Notes under the pieces: model-generated
Databases searched by the model: none
What the model saw: the letters and a program-made list of their open reading frames with translations, nothing else
What the model was told of the DNA's origin: nothing
Made by a program: the position numbers and the translations under genes
Part shown: piece by piece, positions 1 through 7,469 of the stretch
How positions within the stretch are numbered: position 1 is the first letter of the stretch
Layout: every line of letters starts with the position of its first letter
Origin: Clostridium lacusfryxellense
Lineage (GTDB): Bacteria; Bacillota; Clostridia; Clostridiales; Clostridiaceae
Assembly: GCF_018861735.1 (NCBI RefSeq)
Contig: NZ_JAHLEB010000053.1
Span: 1 to 33,517, forward strand
Length of the DNA: 33,517 bases
Direction: 5' to 3'

Positions 1-48
1 TTCGACAGCTTGTAATTTTTGTTCAGCAGGACATTTAGGTTTTGACAT
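1..48 (-). CDS. 5' end of a probable IS3-type transposase OrfA (cut by window edge)
   Basis: An ATG at 48 on the minus strand opens 16 uninterrupted codons, MSKPKCPAEQKLQAVE, that run off the window. The pattern of a short basic start followed by 'aeqKlqAVe' resembles the first helix of the helix-turn-helix OrfA proteins of IS3-family elements (seen; family assignment is inference from 16 residues). A strong GGAGGT ribosome site lies 7 bases upstream. The same GGAGGT is buried in a hairpin (54-104), an arrangement known from insertion sequences that keep their transposase expression low. The body of the element and its right end lie outside the window, so copy integrity cannot be judged. It could also be another helix-turn-helix protein. 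Confidence 0.5.
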   Translation of the reverse strand, partial: MSKPKCPAEQKLQAVE

Positions 49-53
49 TAAAA

Positions 54-104
54 ATACCTCCAAAGTATCAGTTTTTATATTTAAACTGTCTACTTTAGAG
101 GTAT
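54..104 (-). promoter_or_regulatory. Hairpin occluding the transposase ribosome site, with terminator-like U run
   Basis: On the minus strand, arm TACTTTAGAGGTAT (plus-strand 91-104) pairs with ATACCTCCAAAGTA (54-67). All 14 positions pair if one G-U is allowed. An inner stem CAGTTT (69-74)/AAACTG (83-88) extends it. The 3' arm contains the GGAGG of the downstream transposase start, and the arm is followed directly by TTTTT before the ATG. The structure can therefore hide the ribosome site and may also terminate transcription coming from outside the element. Confidence 0.6.
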
Positions 105-157
105 CATATCAAAAAGAGTGCCTTCTATTATCATAAAACTCAAACACATAGAGTTAT

Positions 158-1303
158 TTATAAATTACTTTTTGCTAGAAGTTCCTTTATTCCCTCAGTT
201 GCATCCAATAATGGAGAAATCGATTTATCACAATTGATATTATCGATAACCTTTGCAATAAGACCAGACATATCAACTTCCTTAAACCATTCTGCATGTT
301 TAATCGTTTTAGGAATATAGGTTAAATTTGTAGAGAATACTCTTTTAATATACCCCTTTTCATAAAACTCATTGAACTTTTCAATACCTTTTGTGAAAAA
401 AGAAAACGTAGTTGCCACATATATATTATTAGCTTTACGCTTTTTCAATTGAAGAACGATATCAAATACAGATTCTCCAGATGCAATCATATCATCAACA
501 ATTAAGATGTTCTGATTTTCAACATCTCTACCCATATACTCATGTTGTACTATGGGATTTTCTCCTTTAATTATCAACGAATGATCTCTCCTTTTGTAGA
601 ACAGTCCTATGTCAAGACCTAACATACTTGAATAATATATCGCTCTGTCCATAGCCCCTGTATCTGGACTAATTACTAACATTTTTGTTCTATCAATAAA
701 TAAATCTCTTTCCTCTTTAAGAAAAGTTTTAACAATTTCATATGTAGGATACAGATTTTCAAGAGAAATCTGAGGAATAGCATTTTGAATATTTGGGTCG
801 TGAACGTCAAATGTAATAATATCATTTACACCTAATCTCTGAAGTTCTTGTAATGCAATAGCGCAATCTAACGATTCTCGGCCCTTACGCCTATGTTGCC
901 TTGACGCGTAGAGTAACGGCATTATCACAGTTACCCTTCTTGCTTTTCCTCCTAAAGCAGACAATACTCTTTTAATATCCTGGAAATGTTCATCTGGACC
1001 AATGTGATTTACAAAACCAAACATGTCATAGGTACAACTATAGTTTCCAATATCAGATATTATAAAGATATCCTTTCCTCTTACAGACTCTGTAAGTTGG
1101 ATTTTAGCTTCACCATTAGAAAATCTTATTTGCCGTATTGGGAGTAGATATGACTTCTTCTCAGCCTCATCGTCCCTTATATCATTTTTTAAATTTTTCA
1201 GTCTGTTTTTTTGTATATGACAATCAACTTTATTTCCCAATTCACTACAATTTTCTAATGCAATAATACCTAACTCTCCATACATTATTGGATTTAAATT
1301 CAT
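158..1303 (-). CDS. prs: Ribose-phosphate pyrophosphokinase homologue (long form)
   Basis: PRPP synthetase makes 5-phosphoribosyl-1-pyrophosphate from ribose 5-phosphate and ATP for nucleotide, His, Trp and NAD synthesis in the cytoplasm. The PRPP-binding loop ILIVDDMIASGES is at residues 266-278, the segment matching the ATP-binding loop is YASRQHRRKGRES near 132-144, and a metal-site-like FDVHDP is at 165-170. At 381 aa it is about 65 residues longer than the usual enzyme of about 315 aa, mainly through an N-terminal extension rich in charge (residues 20-55). The canonical metal motif is altered (VHDPNIQ instead of the usual LHAxQIQ), so this may be a second paralogue rather than the housekeeping copy. 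AGGGG lies upstream of the ATG. It stands alone, with an inverted repeat 50-80 bases before the start. Confidence 0.85.
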   Translation of the reverse strand: MNLNPIMYGELGIIALENCSELGNKVDCHIQKNRLKNLKNDIRDDEAEKKSYLLPIRQIRFSNGEAKIQLTESVRGKDIFIISDIGNYSCTYDMFGFVNHIGPDEHFQDIKRVLSALGGKARRVTVIMPLLYASRQHRRKGRESLDCAIALQELQRLGVNDIITFDVHDPNIQNAIPQISLENLYPTYEIVKTFLKEERDLFIDRTKMLVISPDTGAMDRAIYYSSMLGLDIGLFYKRRDHSLIIKGENPIVQHEYMGRDVENQNILIVDDMIASGESVFDIVLQLKKRKANNIYVATTFSFFTKGIEKFNEFYEKGYIKRVFSTNLTYIPKTIKHAEWFKEVDMSGLIAKVIDNINCDKSISPLLDATEGIKELLAKSNL

Positions 1304-1353
1304 ATATAACTACAACCCCTCTTTAATATAAATAGATGTAGAACGTTATGCTA

Positions 1354-1384
1354 GTATGTATATATTTAATTATTATATACATAC
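1354..1384. promoter_or_regulatory. Inverted repeat upstream of the prs homologue
   Basis: GTATGTATATA (1354-1364) and TATATACATAC (1374-1384) are perfect 11-bp inverted arms around a 9-base centre. They lie about 51-81 bases before the prs start codon. A possible minus-strand promoter, TTTACT then 17 bases then TATGTA, would place the -10 at the right arm. The inner 10 bases of the arms are identical to those of the palindrome upstream of the flavodoxin gene (17963-17996). A repressor site is inferred; the AT-rich sequence calls for caution. Confidence 0.4.
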
Positions 1385-1511
1385 ATAGTACTACAAATAG
1401 AGTAAATTTTATAATGTTATTTTATTATTGAGATGTAATAGGTCATTCGATATGCCTCACGCTTTAATATATATTAGAATTGAAAAAAAGAATAAACAAA
1501 ATAAAAAGAAT

Positions 1512-2150
1512 TTACATATTCCCCTTGTTATATTCCTTATTTTGTCTAAGAATGCTTAATAGTACCATATCCATCTCAGACATTAATTTAAATGGCAAAT
1601 TATCTGCATCTATAATACATATTTTTCTATTTTCTTTATTCTTAAATATATAAATAGGTTCAGTGTAAATTTTGTACTTCCCTAATACAATCTTGTATCT
1701 AACTGACATATCATATATTTCATTAAAATATACATTCCTTTTCCCTCTAAAACTTAAACAGAAAATGCCCTTTCTTATAATTCTATCTTCTTCTATTATA
1801 ATATGGCTTCCAAAACCACTGGCCATTAATAATATTATGAGAATTATTAAAAATAAAGAAATTGTTTTTACACTATAAGGAGCAGCACTAATTAAAATGA
1901 ATAATAATGAACCCCATACTAATACATACATAAAATTGAATAATGAAAATTCCTTTTCTCTATTTATATTTGTTTCATCTGATTTTTTTAACGGATCTAA
2001 TGTTTTGTTTAAAATATATTTTCTTCTCCGTTTTCCATTTAACTTATTCACGCCAGCATATTTTTTAGTTATCCATATACATATTTTGAAAACCACTGTA
2101 AAAATTACAATATTAATTACAAAATATAAAAAATAATTTATAATTGCCAC
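1512..2150 (-). CDS. Membrane protein with a PH-like cytosolic tail, function unknown
   Basis: This 212-aa product has three predicted membrane segments: about residues 5-28, 72-91 and 93-113. Between the first and second is a basic loop (KRRRKYILNKTLDPLKK). The part after residue 114 (HIIIEEDRIIRKGIF... to ...YIFKNKENRKICIID) has the alternating strands of a bacterial PH-like (YdbT/DUF304-type) domain, which I infer by pattern only. The only in-frame start is a GTG at 2150 with a weak AAAAGTGG ahead of it, so the start is uncertain. It is flanked by long non-coding stretches and has no operon partner. I do not recognise a specific family. Confidence 0.6.
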   Translation of the reverse strand: MAIINYFLYFVINIVIFTVVFKICIWITKKYAGVNKLNGKRRRKYILNKTLDPLKKSDETNINREKEFSLFNFMYVLVWGSLLFILISAAPYSVKTISLFLIILIILLMASGFGSHIIIEEDRIIRKGIFCLSFRGKRNVYFNEIYDMSVRYKIVLGKYKIYTEPIYIFKNKENRKICIIDADNLPFKLMSEMDMVLLSILRQNKEYNKGNM

Positions 2151-2280
2151 CCACTTTTATCTTTTACTTATTTTTAGAACTAGATTTTTCACCATATTAT
2201 ACCAACATGGTAGAAACTAATTATAACATAATTGAAATTGAAGAATGGTAGTTTTTATCGCTATCACAAGCAATTTCACT

Positions 2281-2323
2281 AAAAAAATTAAAGGATATTC
2301 CATTTTTAAATGGACTATCCTTT
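2281..2323 (-). terminator. Terminator after selO
   Basis: Read on the minus strand, AAAGGATA (2316-2323) pairs with TATCCTTT (2290-2297), with inner complementary CCATTT/AAATGG. A T-rich run (2281-2287) follows. It lies 60-100 bases past the selO stop. Confidence 0.75.
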
Positions 2324-2384
2324 AAATTTGCAACATATTAATAACAAGTTTTATCATTAAGAATTTTCATTATCTACAAGCATA

Positions 2385-3860
2385 TCATGTTCCGCAAAAG
2401 GTTCTGTAAGGACGATCCAGTTTCTCAGGTAGTGTGGAGTAATCATCTTTCTTTGTTGAGTGATCATATGGGCTTGAAAGGGCATCAAGAAGTCGCTCCA
2501 TAACGCTGTAATCACCTTGTTTTACAACGGCCTCAATTGCCTCCTCTACCCGGTGGTTACGAGGGATTATCGCAGGATTGCTGCTTTGCATCAACTTATG
2601 CGAGGAAGCCTTTGATTCTTGTTGCCTACTTAATCTAGCCTTCCAGAGCTTTTTCCACAGAGAAAATTCATCAGAGCTAAACAAGCTCGAATCCGACGAT
2701 TTATCAAAGGTTAAATCGCGAAATGTATTGGTATAGTCTGCCTGGTATTTCTGCATCATAGTGAGAAGATCTTCAATAATGGATTCATCGCGAAACTCTT
2801 CATTAAACAAACCCAGTTTTGCTCTCATTCCAGAGATCCAATTACAGTGATAAATCTTTGTAAAATTTAAAATCTCACCCTGAGCCAGTTTAAGAGCCTC
2901 CGCTTGATTATCATGTAGCAGTGGCAATAGAGTCTCGGCAAATCTCGCGAGATTCCATGCTGCAATACTCGGCTGATTGCCATATGCATATCGTCCATTA
3001 ACATCAATTGAACTAAAGACCGTTTTCAGGTCATAGACATCCATGAAAGCACAAGGACCATAATCAATAGTCTCTCCGCTAATGGCCATGTTGTCGGTGT
3101 TCATTACACCGTGTATAAATCCAACCAGTTGCCATTTTGCAATCAACACCGCCTGACGCTTGATAACTTCCTGAAGCAGGAAAAGATAACGGTTTACTCC
3201 CAGGCCTGCGCCTGGAAAATGTCTTTGTAATGTATAATCAGCCAAGGCCTTAAGCTCCTGATCATTTCCCCATTTTGAAACAAATTGAAATGTTCCCACA
3301 CGTATATGACTGTCTGCCACTCGGGTCATAATTGCACCAGGAAGGTCGGTTTCACGAATTACTGCTTCACCTGTTGTCACCACCGCTAAGCTACGAGTTG
3401 TAGGAATACCAAGTGCATGCATCGCTTCGCTAATAATGTATTCGCGAAGCATCGGTCCAAGTGCCGCTCGACCATCTCCACCACGGGAATACGGTGTTCT
3501 ACCTGAACCCTTGAGCTGAATATCAAAGCGTTTACCTAGTGGGGTAATTTGCTCACCAATAAGCAAAGCCCGTCCGTCACCTAACATTGCAAAGTGCCCA
3601 AACTGATGTCCAGCATAAGCTTGAGCAAGAGGTAAAGAACCTTCAGGAACTTTGTTACCTGCAAGAACTGCAACTCCGTCTTCACTTTCTAGTGCGTCGG
3701 CGTTAAGTCCAAGAGATGTTGCCAGTGGATAATTAACAATGATTAGCTTCGGTGATTGTACAGGATTTATCTCAAGTCTAGTAAAAAATAATTCCGGCAG
3801 ACGAGCATAACTGTTGTCTAAGTTCCATCCAGTTTCTATTATTTCTTTTGTCTTTGTCAT
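2385..3860 (-). CDS. selO: SelO/YdiU protein adenylyltransferase
   Basis: SelO has a pseudokinase fold that transfers AMP from ATP to protein hydroxyls and is linked to redox and oxidative-stress control. The hallmark block is clear: [10 protein letters not shown] (95-104), [15 protein letters not shown] with the nucleotide-contacting Lys117 (112-126), [29 protein letters not shown] split over 129-156, and HGVMNTDNM (250-258) with Asp256 and Asn257. At 491 aa it is full length. A perfect AAAGGAG ribosome site precedes the ATG at 3860. The C-terminus is RPYRTFCGT followed by TGA, so the stop codon falls three residues after the redox Cys, where eukaryotic SelO has selenocysteine (CxxU). The gene is richer in GC than its neighbours: bases 3481-3540 hold 28 G/C of 60, against 17 of 60 at 4141-4200. 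Horizontal acquisition is possible. Confidence 0.95.
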   Translation of the reverse strand: MTKTKEIIETGWNLDNSYARLPELFFTRLEINPVQSPKLIIVNYPLATSLGLNADALESEDGVAVLAGNKVPEGSLPLAQAYAGHQFGHFAMLGDGRALLIGEQITPLGKRFDIQLKGSGRTPYSRGGDGRAALGPMLREYIISEAMHALGIPTTRSLAVVTTGEAVIRETDLPGAIMTRVADSHIRVGTFQFVSKWGNDQELKALADYTLQRHFPGAGLGVNRYLFLLQEVIKRQAVLIAKWQLVGFIHGVMNTDNMAISGETIDYGPCAFMDVYDLKTVFSSIDVNGRYAYGNQPSIAAWNLARFAETLLPLLHDNQAEALKLAQGEILNFTKIYHCNWISGMRAKLGLFNEEFRDESIIEDLLTMMQKYQADYTNTFRDLTFDKSSDSSLFSSDEFSLWKKLWKARLSRQQESKASSHKLMQSSNPAIIPRNHRVEEAIEAVVKQGDYSVMERLLDALSSPYDHSTKKDDYSTLPEKLDRPYRTFCGT

Positions 3861-3975
3861 AGTATCTCCTTTCTTTTTTTTATTTTTAATTATATCTCTT
3901 TATAATTAAGACTTTACTAATTACTAAAGCTCCTTTAGCAATAGTATTACCATTTTTGTGTTACGATATATTTTT

Positions 3976-4716
3976 TTAAATTAATAATGTTTCAATTCGA
4001 GATAATTTCGCTTTCCAATCTATACTTTCTAACGGATTATTAGTAAATTCAGCGATTGAGATCCCCTCAAGATTAGATATAGGAGTTAAATCTTTTATTT
4101 TATTATTGTTAAAAAAGACAAATATAAGTTTTGATAAATTAATGAGGGGTGATATGTCTTCTATTTCATTTTTATTCATATCAAGCTCTTCAAGATTTAT
4201 TAAATTTTTAAGAACCGAAATATCCTTCACAGTATTACCTTCTAGATCTATATACTTCAACTTATTTAAATTACTGATAGCTGAAATATCTGAAACCTTA
4301 TTACGTCCTAGTCCAAGGGATTCTAAATTTAGTAGATTACGTAATGCATATATATTACTAATTTGATTTCCCTCTGCCTCAACTTCTATTAGCGTAGTTA
4401 AACTACTTAATGAATCTAATTCATAGATATTGTTTTCATCAACATTTAACACCTTAAGTTTCTTCAAATCTTTTAGTGGAGCTAAATTATTTATTTCATT
4501 ACCACTTAAACTAATACTTTCTAAATTTTTAAAATACTTCAAGAATGAAATATCATTAATCTCCATGTCTACTAAAGTTAATTGTGTAGTCTTTAATGCA
4601 TTCTTAACACTGATTCCACCGCCAAAAATGCCCTTGCTGACTTGCTTACAAATTTCCTTGTATAACCTCTTATTAGGTATTCCATCTACATCATTTTTAA
4701 TTTTTTCTCCAAACAT
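3976..4716 (-). CDS. Cytoplasmic leucine-rich-repeat protein (internalin-type repeats)
   Basis: The 246-aa product has about eight tandem 22-residue leucine-rich repeats from residue 48 to 235, of the form 'L..L..L.L..N.I.DIS.L.NL', for example LNKLKYIDLEGNTVKDIS. These match the LRR22 class of internalins. The 45-residue head is basic and contains no signal peptide, LPXTG motif or membrane helix, so unlike internalins it should stay in the cytoplasm and act as a protein-binding scaffold. The start at 4716 has GGAGAG ten to fifteen bases upstream. There is no obvious partner gene; the lipoprotein upstream has its own terminator. The ligand is unknown. Confidence 0.85.
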   Translation of the reverse strand: MFGEKIKNDVDGIPNKRLYKEICKQVSKGIFGGGISVKNALKTTQLTLVDMEINDISFLKYFKNLESISLSGNEINNLAPLKDLKKLKVLNVDENNIYELDSLSSLTTLIEVEAEGNQISNIYALRNLLNLESLGLGRNKVSDISAISNLNKLKYIDLEGNTVKDISVLKNLINLEELDMNKNEIEDISPLINLSKLIFVFFNNNKIKDLTPISNLEGISIAEFTNNPLESIDWKAKLSRIETLLI

Positions 4717-4760
4717 AAACTATCCACTCTCCATATTTCAAATTCAATACTTTGCAAAAA

Positions 4761-4800
4761 TGCTCCCCTTTCTAGTAACTCTGTTACCTTAAGGGGAGCA
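4761..4800 (-). terminator. Terminator after the 4823-5305 lipoprotein gene
   Basis: A perfect 10-bp stem TGCTCCCCTT (4761-4770)/AAGGGGAGCA (4791-4800) has a smaller GTAAC/GTTAC stem in the loop. On the minus strand it is followed by TTTTT. It lies directly past the stop of the lipoprotein gene and before the leucine-rich-repeat gene, which separates the two transcripts. Confidence 0.85.
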
Positions 4801-4822
4801 TATAATTGCTTAGACTATATAA

Positions 4823-5305
4823 TTATTTCTTGTATATATACCAAAGATCATTTTCTTTTTTTAAATTAAATACAGAAGTAAGATCACGTTTTTCATATTG
4901 CTCCACTACAGTTATTTTTGTAGAACCATCTAAATTTTTGACAGGTTCTGATATTTTATAATCAAGCAATTTACCATAAGTTTTAAAAGTTTTTATTATA
5001 TTATTCTTTACTTGTGTAACATAAACCTCTTCTGATTTATCTGTGTTAGCAACACAAATCTTTATTAAACTATAAAGTCTACTCAAACCTTTTTCGTCTG
5101 GCTCTGCTGATTGATATAATGGCAAAGCATCCGCATAATAAGTTTTAATTATTGTCTCTGGTGTTTTTTGAAAAACATTAACTTCTTCTTTTGTGTAATT
5201 TACAACTTTATCTTTAGATTTATTATTAAGACCACAAGCAGTTAACCCTAAACTTAGTAACACTACCATTGTAAATATTAATCTTGTTTTAAATGAATTT
5301 TTCAC
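4823..5305 (-). CDS. Small lipoprotein, function unknown
   Basis: Starting from the GTG at 5305, which has GGAGGTG about nine bases upstream, the product is 160 aa and begins with a classical lipoprotein signal: basic KNSFKTR, a hydrophobic stretch and lipobox LTAC (Cys about residue 24). A longer in-frame reading from 5371 would put 22 extra residues before the signal, with no ribosome site at its start, so I reject it. The mature part (ETIIKTYYADALPLYQSAEPDEKG... ending in NDLWYIYKK) looks like a small NTF2/DUF4878-like domain of secreted lipoproteins; this is inference from pattern. It has its own terminator (4761-4800). The L,D-transpeptidase gene lies 144 bases upstream on the same strand and may share its promoter. 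Confidence 0.75.
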   Translation of the reverse strand: MKNSFKTRLIFTMVVLLSLGLTACGLNNKSKDKVVNYTKEEVNVFQKTPETIIKTYYADALPLYQSAEPDEKGLSRLYSLIKICVANTDKSEEVYVTQVKNNIIKTFKTYGKLLDYKISEPVKNLDGSTKITVVEQYEKRDLTSVFNLKKENDLWYIYKK

Positions 5306-5449
5306 TTTAACGCCCACCTCCAGTATATTATAAATATAATTAAAACATATAAAATATTCATAAATTCCCAATATTATTTATACCACAAAGTGGACAACAT
5401 GTCAATATTACATTTGTACTAATTAGCTACTATCTTTCCAAAGCAAACC

Positions 5450-6844
5450 TTATTCTTCATAACAAATAATTGGAGTTCCCTCCTCAATATTATCATAAAT
5501 TGTTTTAGCTAAATATATTGGAGCATTTATGCATCCATGGCTTCCTCTTCTCTTATATATTTCTCCTCCAAAAGAATATCTCCAGCTTGCATCATGCAAT
5601 CCTATATTCCCGAAAAAAGGCATCCAATAAGTTACTGGGGCTTCATACCCAGGTCCAGTTAATTTCGCCCCCTTTTGTTTATAATTAAGCATATAAGTTC
5701 CAAGGACAGTAGAACGTCCTCTGCTAGGATTCCCTGTTACCACAGAACCTTGAGTTATAAGCTTTCCATTTTTATAAAACCATAAATGCTGCCTTGTTAT
5801 ATTAATTTCTACATAAGAGTTTCCTATATCATTTTCCGCCCTATATAAGGCCTTCCTAGTATATATAGGTTCTTTTTCAAACATTTTACCTGTTTTTATA
5901 TTTTTTAATAAAACTTCTGCTTCAGCATCACGATTAATTTGCCAGCCATAAATTCCACCGCTAACTTCTACTATTTTCCCCATAGCGGTTTTAAAATTTC
6001 TTGCTATTCCGACGGTATCATATTTTTTGCTCAATTCTCTAACATATTTCATAACTTCTATTTCGCTTATAACCGGTTTTAAATTTTTATCAACACTAAT
6101 CCATCCACTTATTATATTTCCATCTAATATTTCCTTTTCACTTCCAAATTTATATGTGATTTTTGCTCTCACATACTCATTCATTAAATTTTTAGTTTTA
6201 AGAGTAATATCTGAATTTATAGTGTATTTTGGATTTTCATAACAAAGATTTCCATTTAAATCTAACTTTCTAACTCCTTCTAGTATGCTTTTTTCTATAT
6301 GTTCATATAAATCATCTTTAATAATCTTATTTCCATATACTTCTTCAATTACATTATAGGAACCATTTATATACTTAAAGCTTACATTTTGAGGTTCTAT
6401 TAGAATTGTATTTAAACAATTTAATCCATTTATAGCATTATTTAAATCATCTTTATTATATACAAATAAATCGCCAACATAATATTTTTGCTCCTTCAAC
6501 AATGAAATTATCCATTTAAATGAATTTTTCCTATAGTAAACTTTATTTATACTATTTTTTTCATTGTACGTTATTCCTATATCTTTTCCTTTTAATTCTT
6601 CTATTTCCCCATTTCTTTCTACGAGTATCAGATTATACTCCTTAACATAACTTCTAATTATATTAGGTGTATTTTTATGCGATTTTAATGACACATCTAC
6701 CCCGTTTATTACTGTATTAAAAAAGAAATGCTTAGAAAAATACAAGCAGCCAAGCAAATATATTAATAAAATTGAAATTACTAAAATAATAACATTTCCA
6801 GCACCCTTACTATTAAAAAGCTTTTTTATATCAACATTCTTCAT
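5450..6844 (-). CDS. L,D-transpeptidase (YkuD) with N-terminal peptidoglycan-binding region
   Basis: This cell-wall enzyme forms 3-3 cross-links or anchors proteins by attacking tetrapeptide stems through a catalytic Cys. The YkuD domain fills the last 130 residues: ITRQHLWFYKNGKLI, then GLHDASW and the active-site SHGCIN, whose Cys is about residue 438 of 464. One membrane anchor follows the basic head (about residues 16-37), so the enzyme faces outside. The middle (about 45-320) matches the PG_binding_4-type region common in clostridial YkuD proteins. An ATG at 6862 is also in frame. I prefer 6844, because AAAGGA sits nine bases before it; the upstream ATG has only AAAGAGA. No other wall gene is adjacent. 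Confidence 0.9.
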   Translation of the reverse strand: MKNVDIKKLFNSKGAGNVIILVISILLIYLLGCLYFSKHFFFNTVINGVDVSLKSHKNTPNIIRSYVKEYNLILVERNGEIEELKGKDIGITYNEKNSINKVYYRKNSFKWIISLLKEQKYYVGDLFVYNKDDLNNAINGLNCLNTILIEPQNVSFKYINGSYNVIEEVYGNKIIKDDLYEHIEKSILEGVRKLDLNGNLCYENPKYTINSDITLKTKNLMNEYVRAKITYKFGSEKEILDGNIISGWISVDKNLKPVISEIEVMKYVRELSKKYDTVGIARNFKTAMGKIVEVSGGIYGWQINRDAEAEVLLKNIKTGKMFEKEPIYTRKALYRAENDIGNSYVEINITRQHLWFYKNGKLITQGSVVTGNPSRGRSTVLGTYMLNYKQKGAKLTGPGYEAPVTYWMPFFGNIGLHDASWRYSFGGEIYKRRGSHGCINAPIYLAKTIYDNIEEGTPIICYEE

Positions 6845-6909
6845 ACTGTTATTTCCTTTCATACTGATTTATCTCTTTAATATTAATTTATCACCTTAAA
6901 CAAAAAATT

Positions 6910-6957
6910 AAATATATTAACTAATTAATAATATGTTTGCATCTTTGATTTTAAAAC
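6910..6957 (+). repeat. 48-bp dispersed repeat, copy A
   Basis: Bases 6910-6957 match 13633-13680 at 45 of 48 positions without gaps, on the same strand. The similarity begins and ends sharply. Both copies lie upstream of plus-strand transcription units (asnB leader; FliB-type gene). There is no coding potential. Confidence 0.7.
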
Positions 6958-7015
6958 TAAATAGAGGGATTTCAAAAAAAATGAATTTTATTCAAAGAAA
7001 TAATTCATAAAACTA

Positions 7016-7044
7016 TTGACGAATTGTAAAATACGAAGTAAAAT
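7016..7044 (+). promoter_or_regulatory. Promoter of the T-box/asnB transcript
   Basis: A -35 of TTGACG (7016-7021), a 17-base spacer and a -10 of TAAAAT (7039-7044) form a near-consensus vegetative promoter. It would start RNA near 7051, about 30 bases before the T-box stem I. Confidence 0.75.
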
Positions 7045-7081
7045 GAACTAAATTCAAAATTAAATATCATGTAATCAATAG

Positions 7082-7358
7082 AAAAGCATTGATGGGAAGA
7101 GTAGTTATTGTGAAGAGTCAAAGCGAATCAGTGGCGGTGAGAGACTGATACGAATCAAATAATGAAGAACATCCCGGAGCTTCCAAACGAAATTTATTAA
7201 GAGTAGTATTGGACGGAGCCAAACCGTTATAGATTGGGCAGTATCGAATTTATATTAATTCCGTACTGATTAAAGTGAGCTTTATTAGCTAATTTAGGTG
7301 GTACCGCGGAAGTATAAGTCTTTCGTCCTATTTTTATAGGATGAGGACTTTTTTTTAT
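7082..7358 (+). promoter_or_regulatory. T-box riboswitch, asparagine specifier (AAC)
   Basis: This leader senses uncharged tRNA and switches between terminator and antiterminator. The invariant T-box AGGTGGTACCGCGG is at 7296-7309. Stem I is closed by GATGGGA (about 7090-7096) against TCCC (7172-7175), and the specifier loop on its 3' side reads gaAACA, with AAC (Asn) at 7168-7170. The Asn specifier agrees with the downstream asnB, so low charged tRNA-Asn should allow read-through. Exact stem II/III boundaries were not folded. Confidence 0.93.
7316..7356 (+). terminator. T-box-controlled intrinsic terminator
   Basis: AAGTCTTTCGTCCTA pairs with TAGGATGAGGACTT (with G-U pairs and a bulge) and is followed by eight Ts. 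It starts right after the T-box sequence, the expected place for the alternative of the antiterminator. Confidence 0.88.
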
Positions 7359-7368
7359 ATCTAAAATT

Positions 7369-7438
7369 AAGGAGGTTAAAGTCCTAAATGGACTTTAACG
7401 GGTAATTTGTGAGCGGAAGCGAGCGGGTTTAATTACCC
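7369..7438 (+). promoter_or_regulatory. Two consecutive hairpins and a 5-codon reading frame between T-box and asnB
   Basis: AAGGAGG (7369-7375) is followed by a perfect hairpin GTTAAAGTCC (7375-7384)/GGACTTTAAC (7390-7399). Next comes a second, longer one, GGGTAATT (7400-7407)/AATTACCC (7431-7438), whose 23-base interior carries GAGCGGAAGCGAGC. An ATG at 7388 with that upstream AAGGAGG would encode MDFNG and stop at 7405, using an AAC Asn codon. No U run follows either hairpin. Structure is seen; any control of asnB translation is inference. Confidence 0.5.
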
Positions 7439-7469
7439 CGTGTTTCCGACTAGAAGGAGGAATATTAAT

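Noticed and set aside
7139-7260. Possible separate small RNA gene
   Set aside because: The sequence is explained by T-box stem I and the linker leading to the antiterminator.
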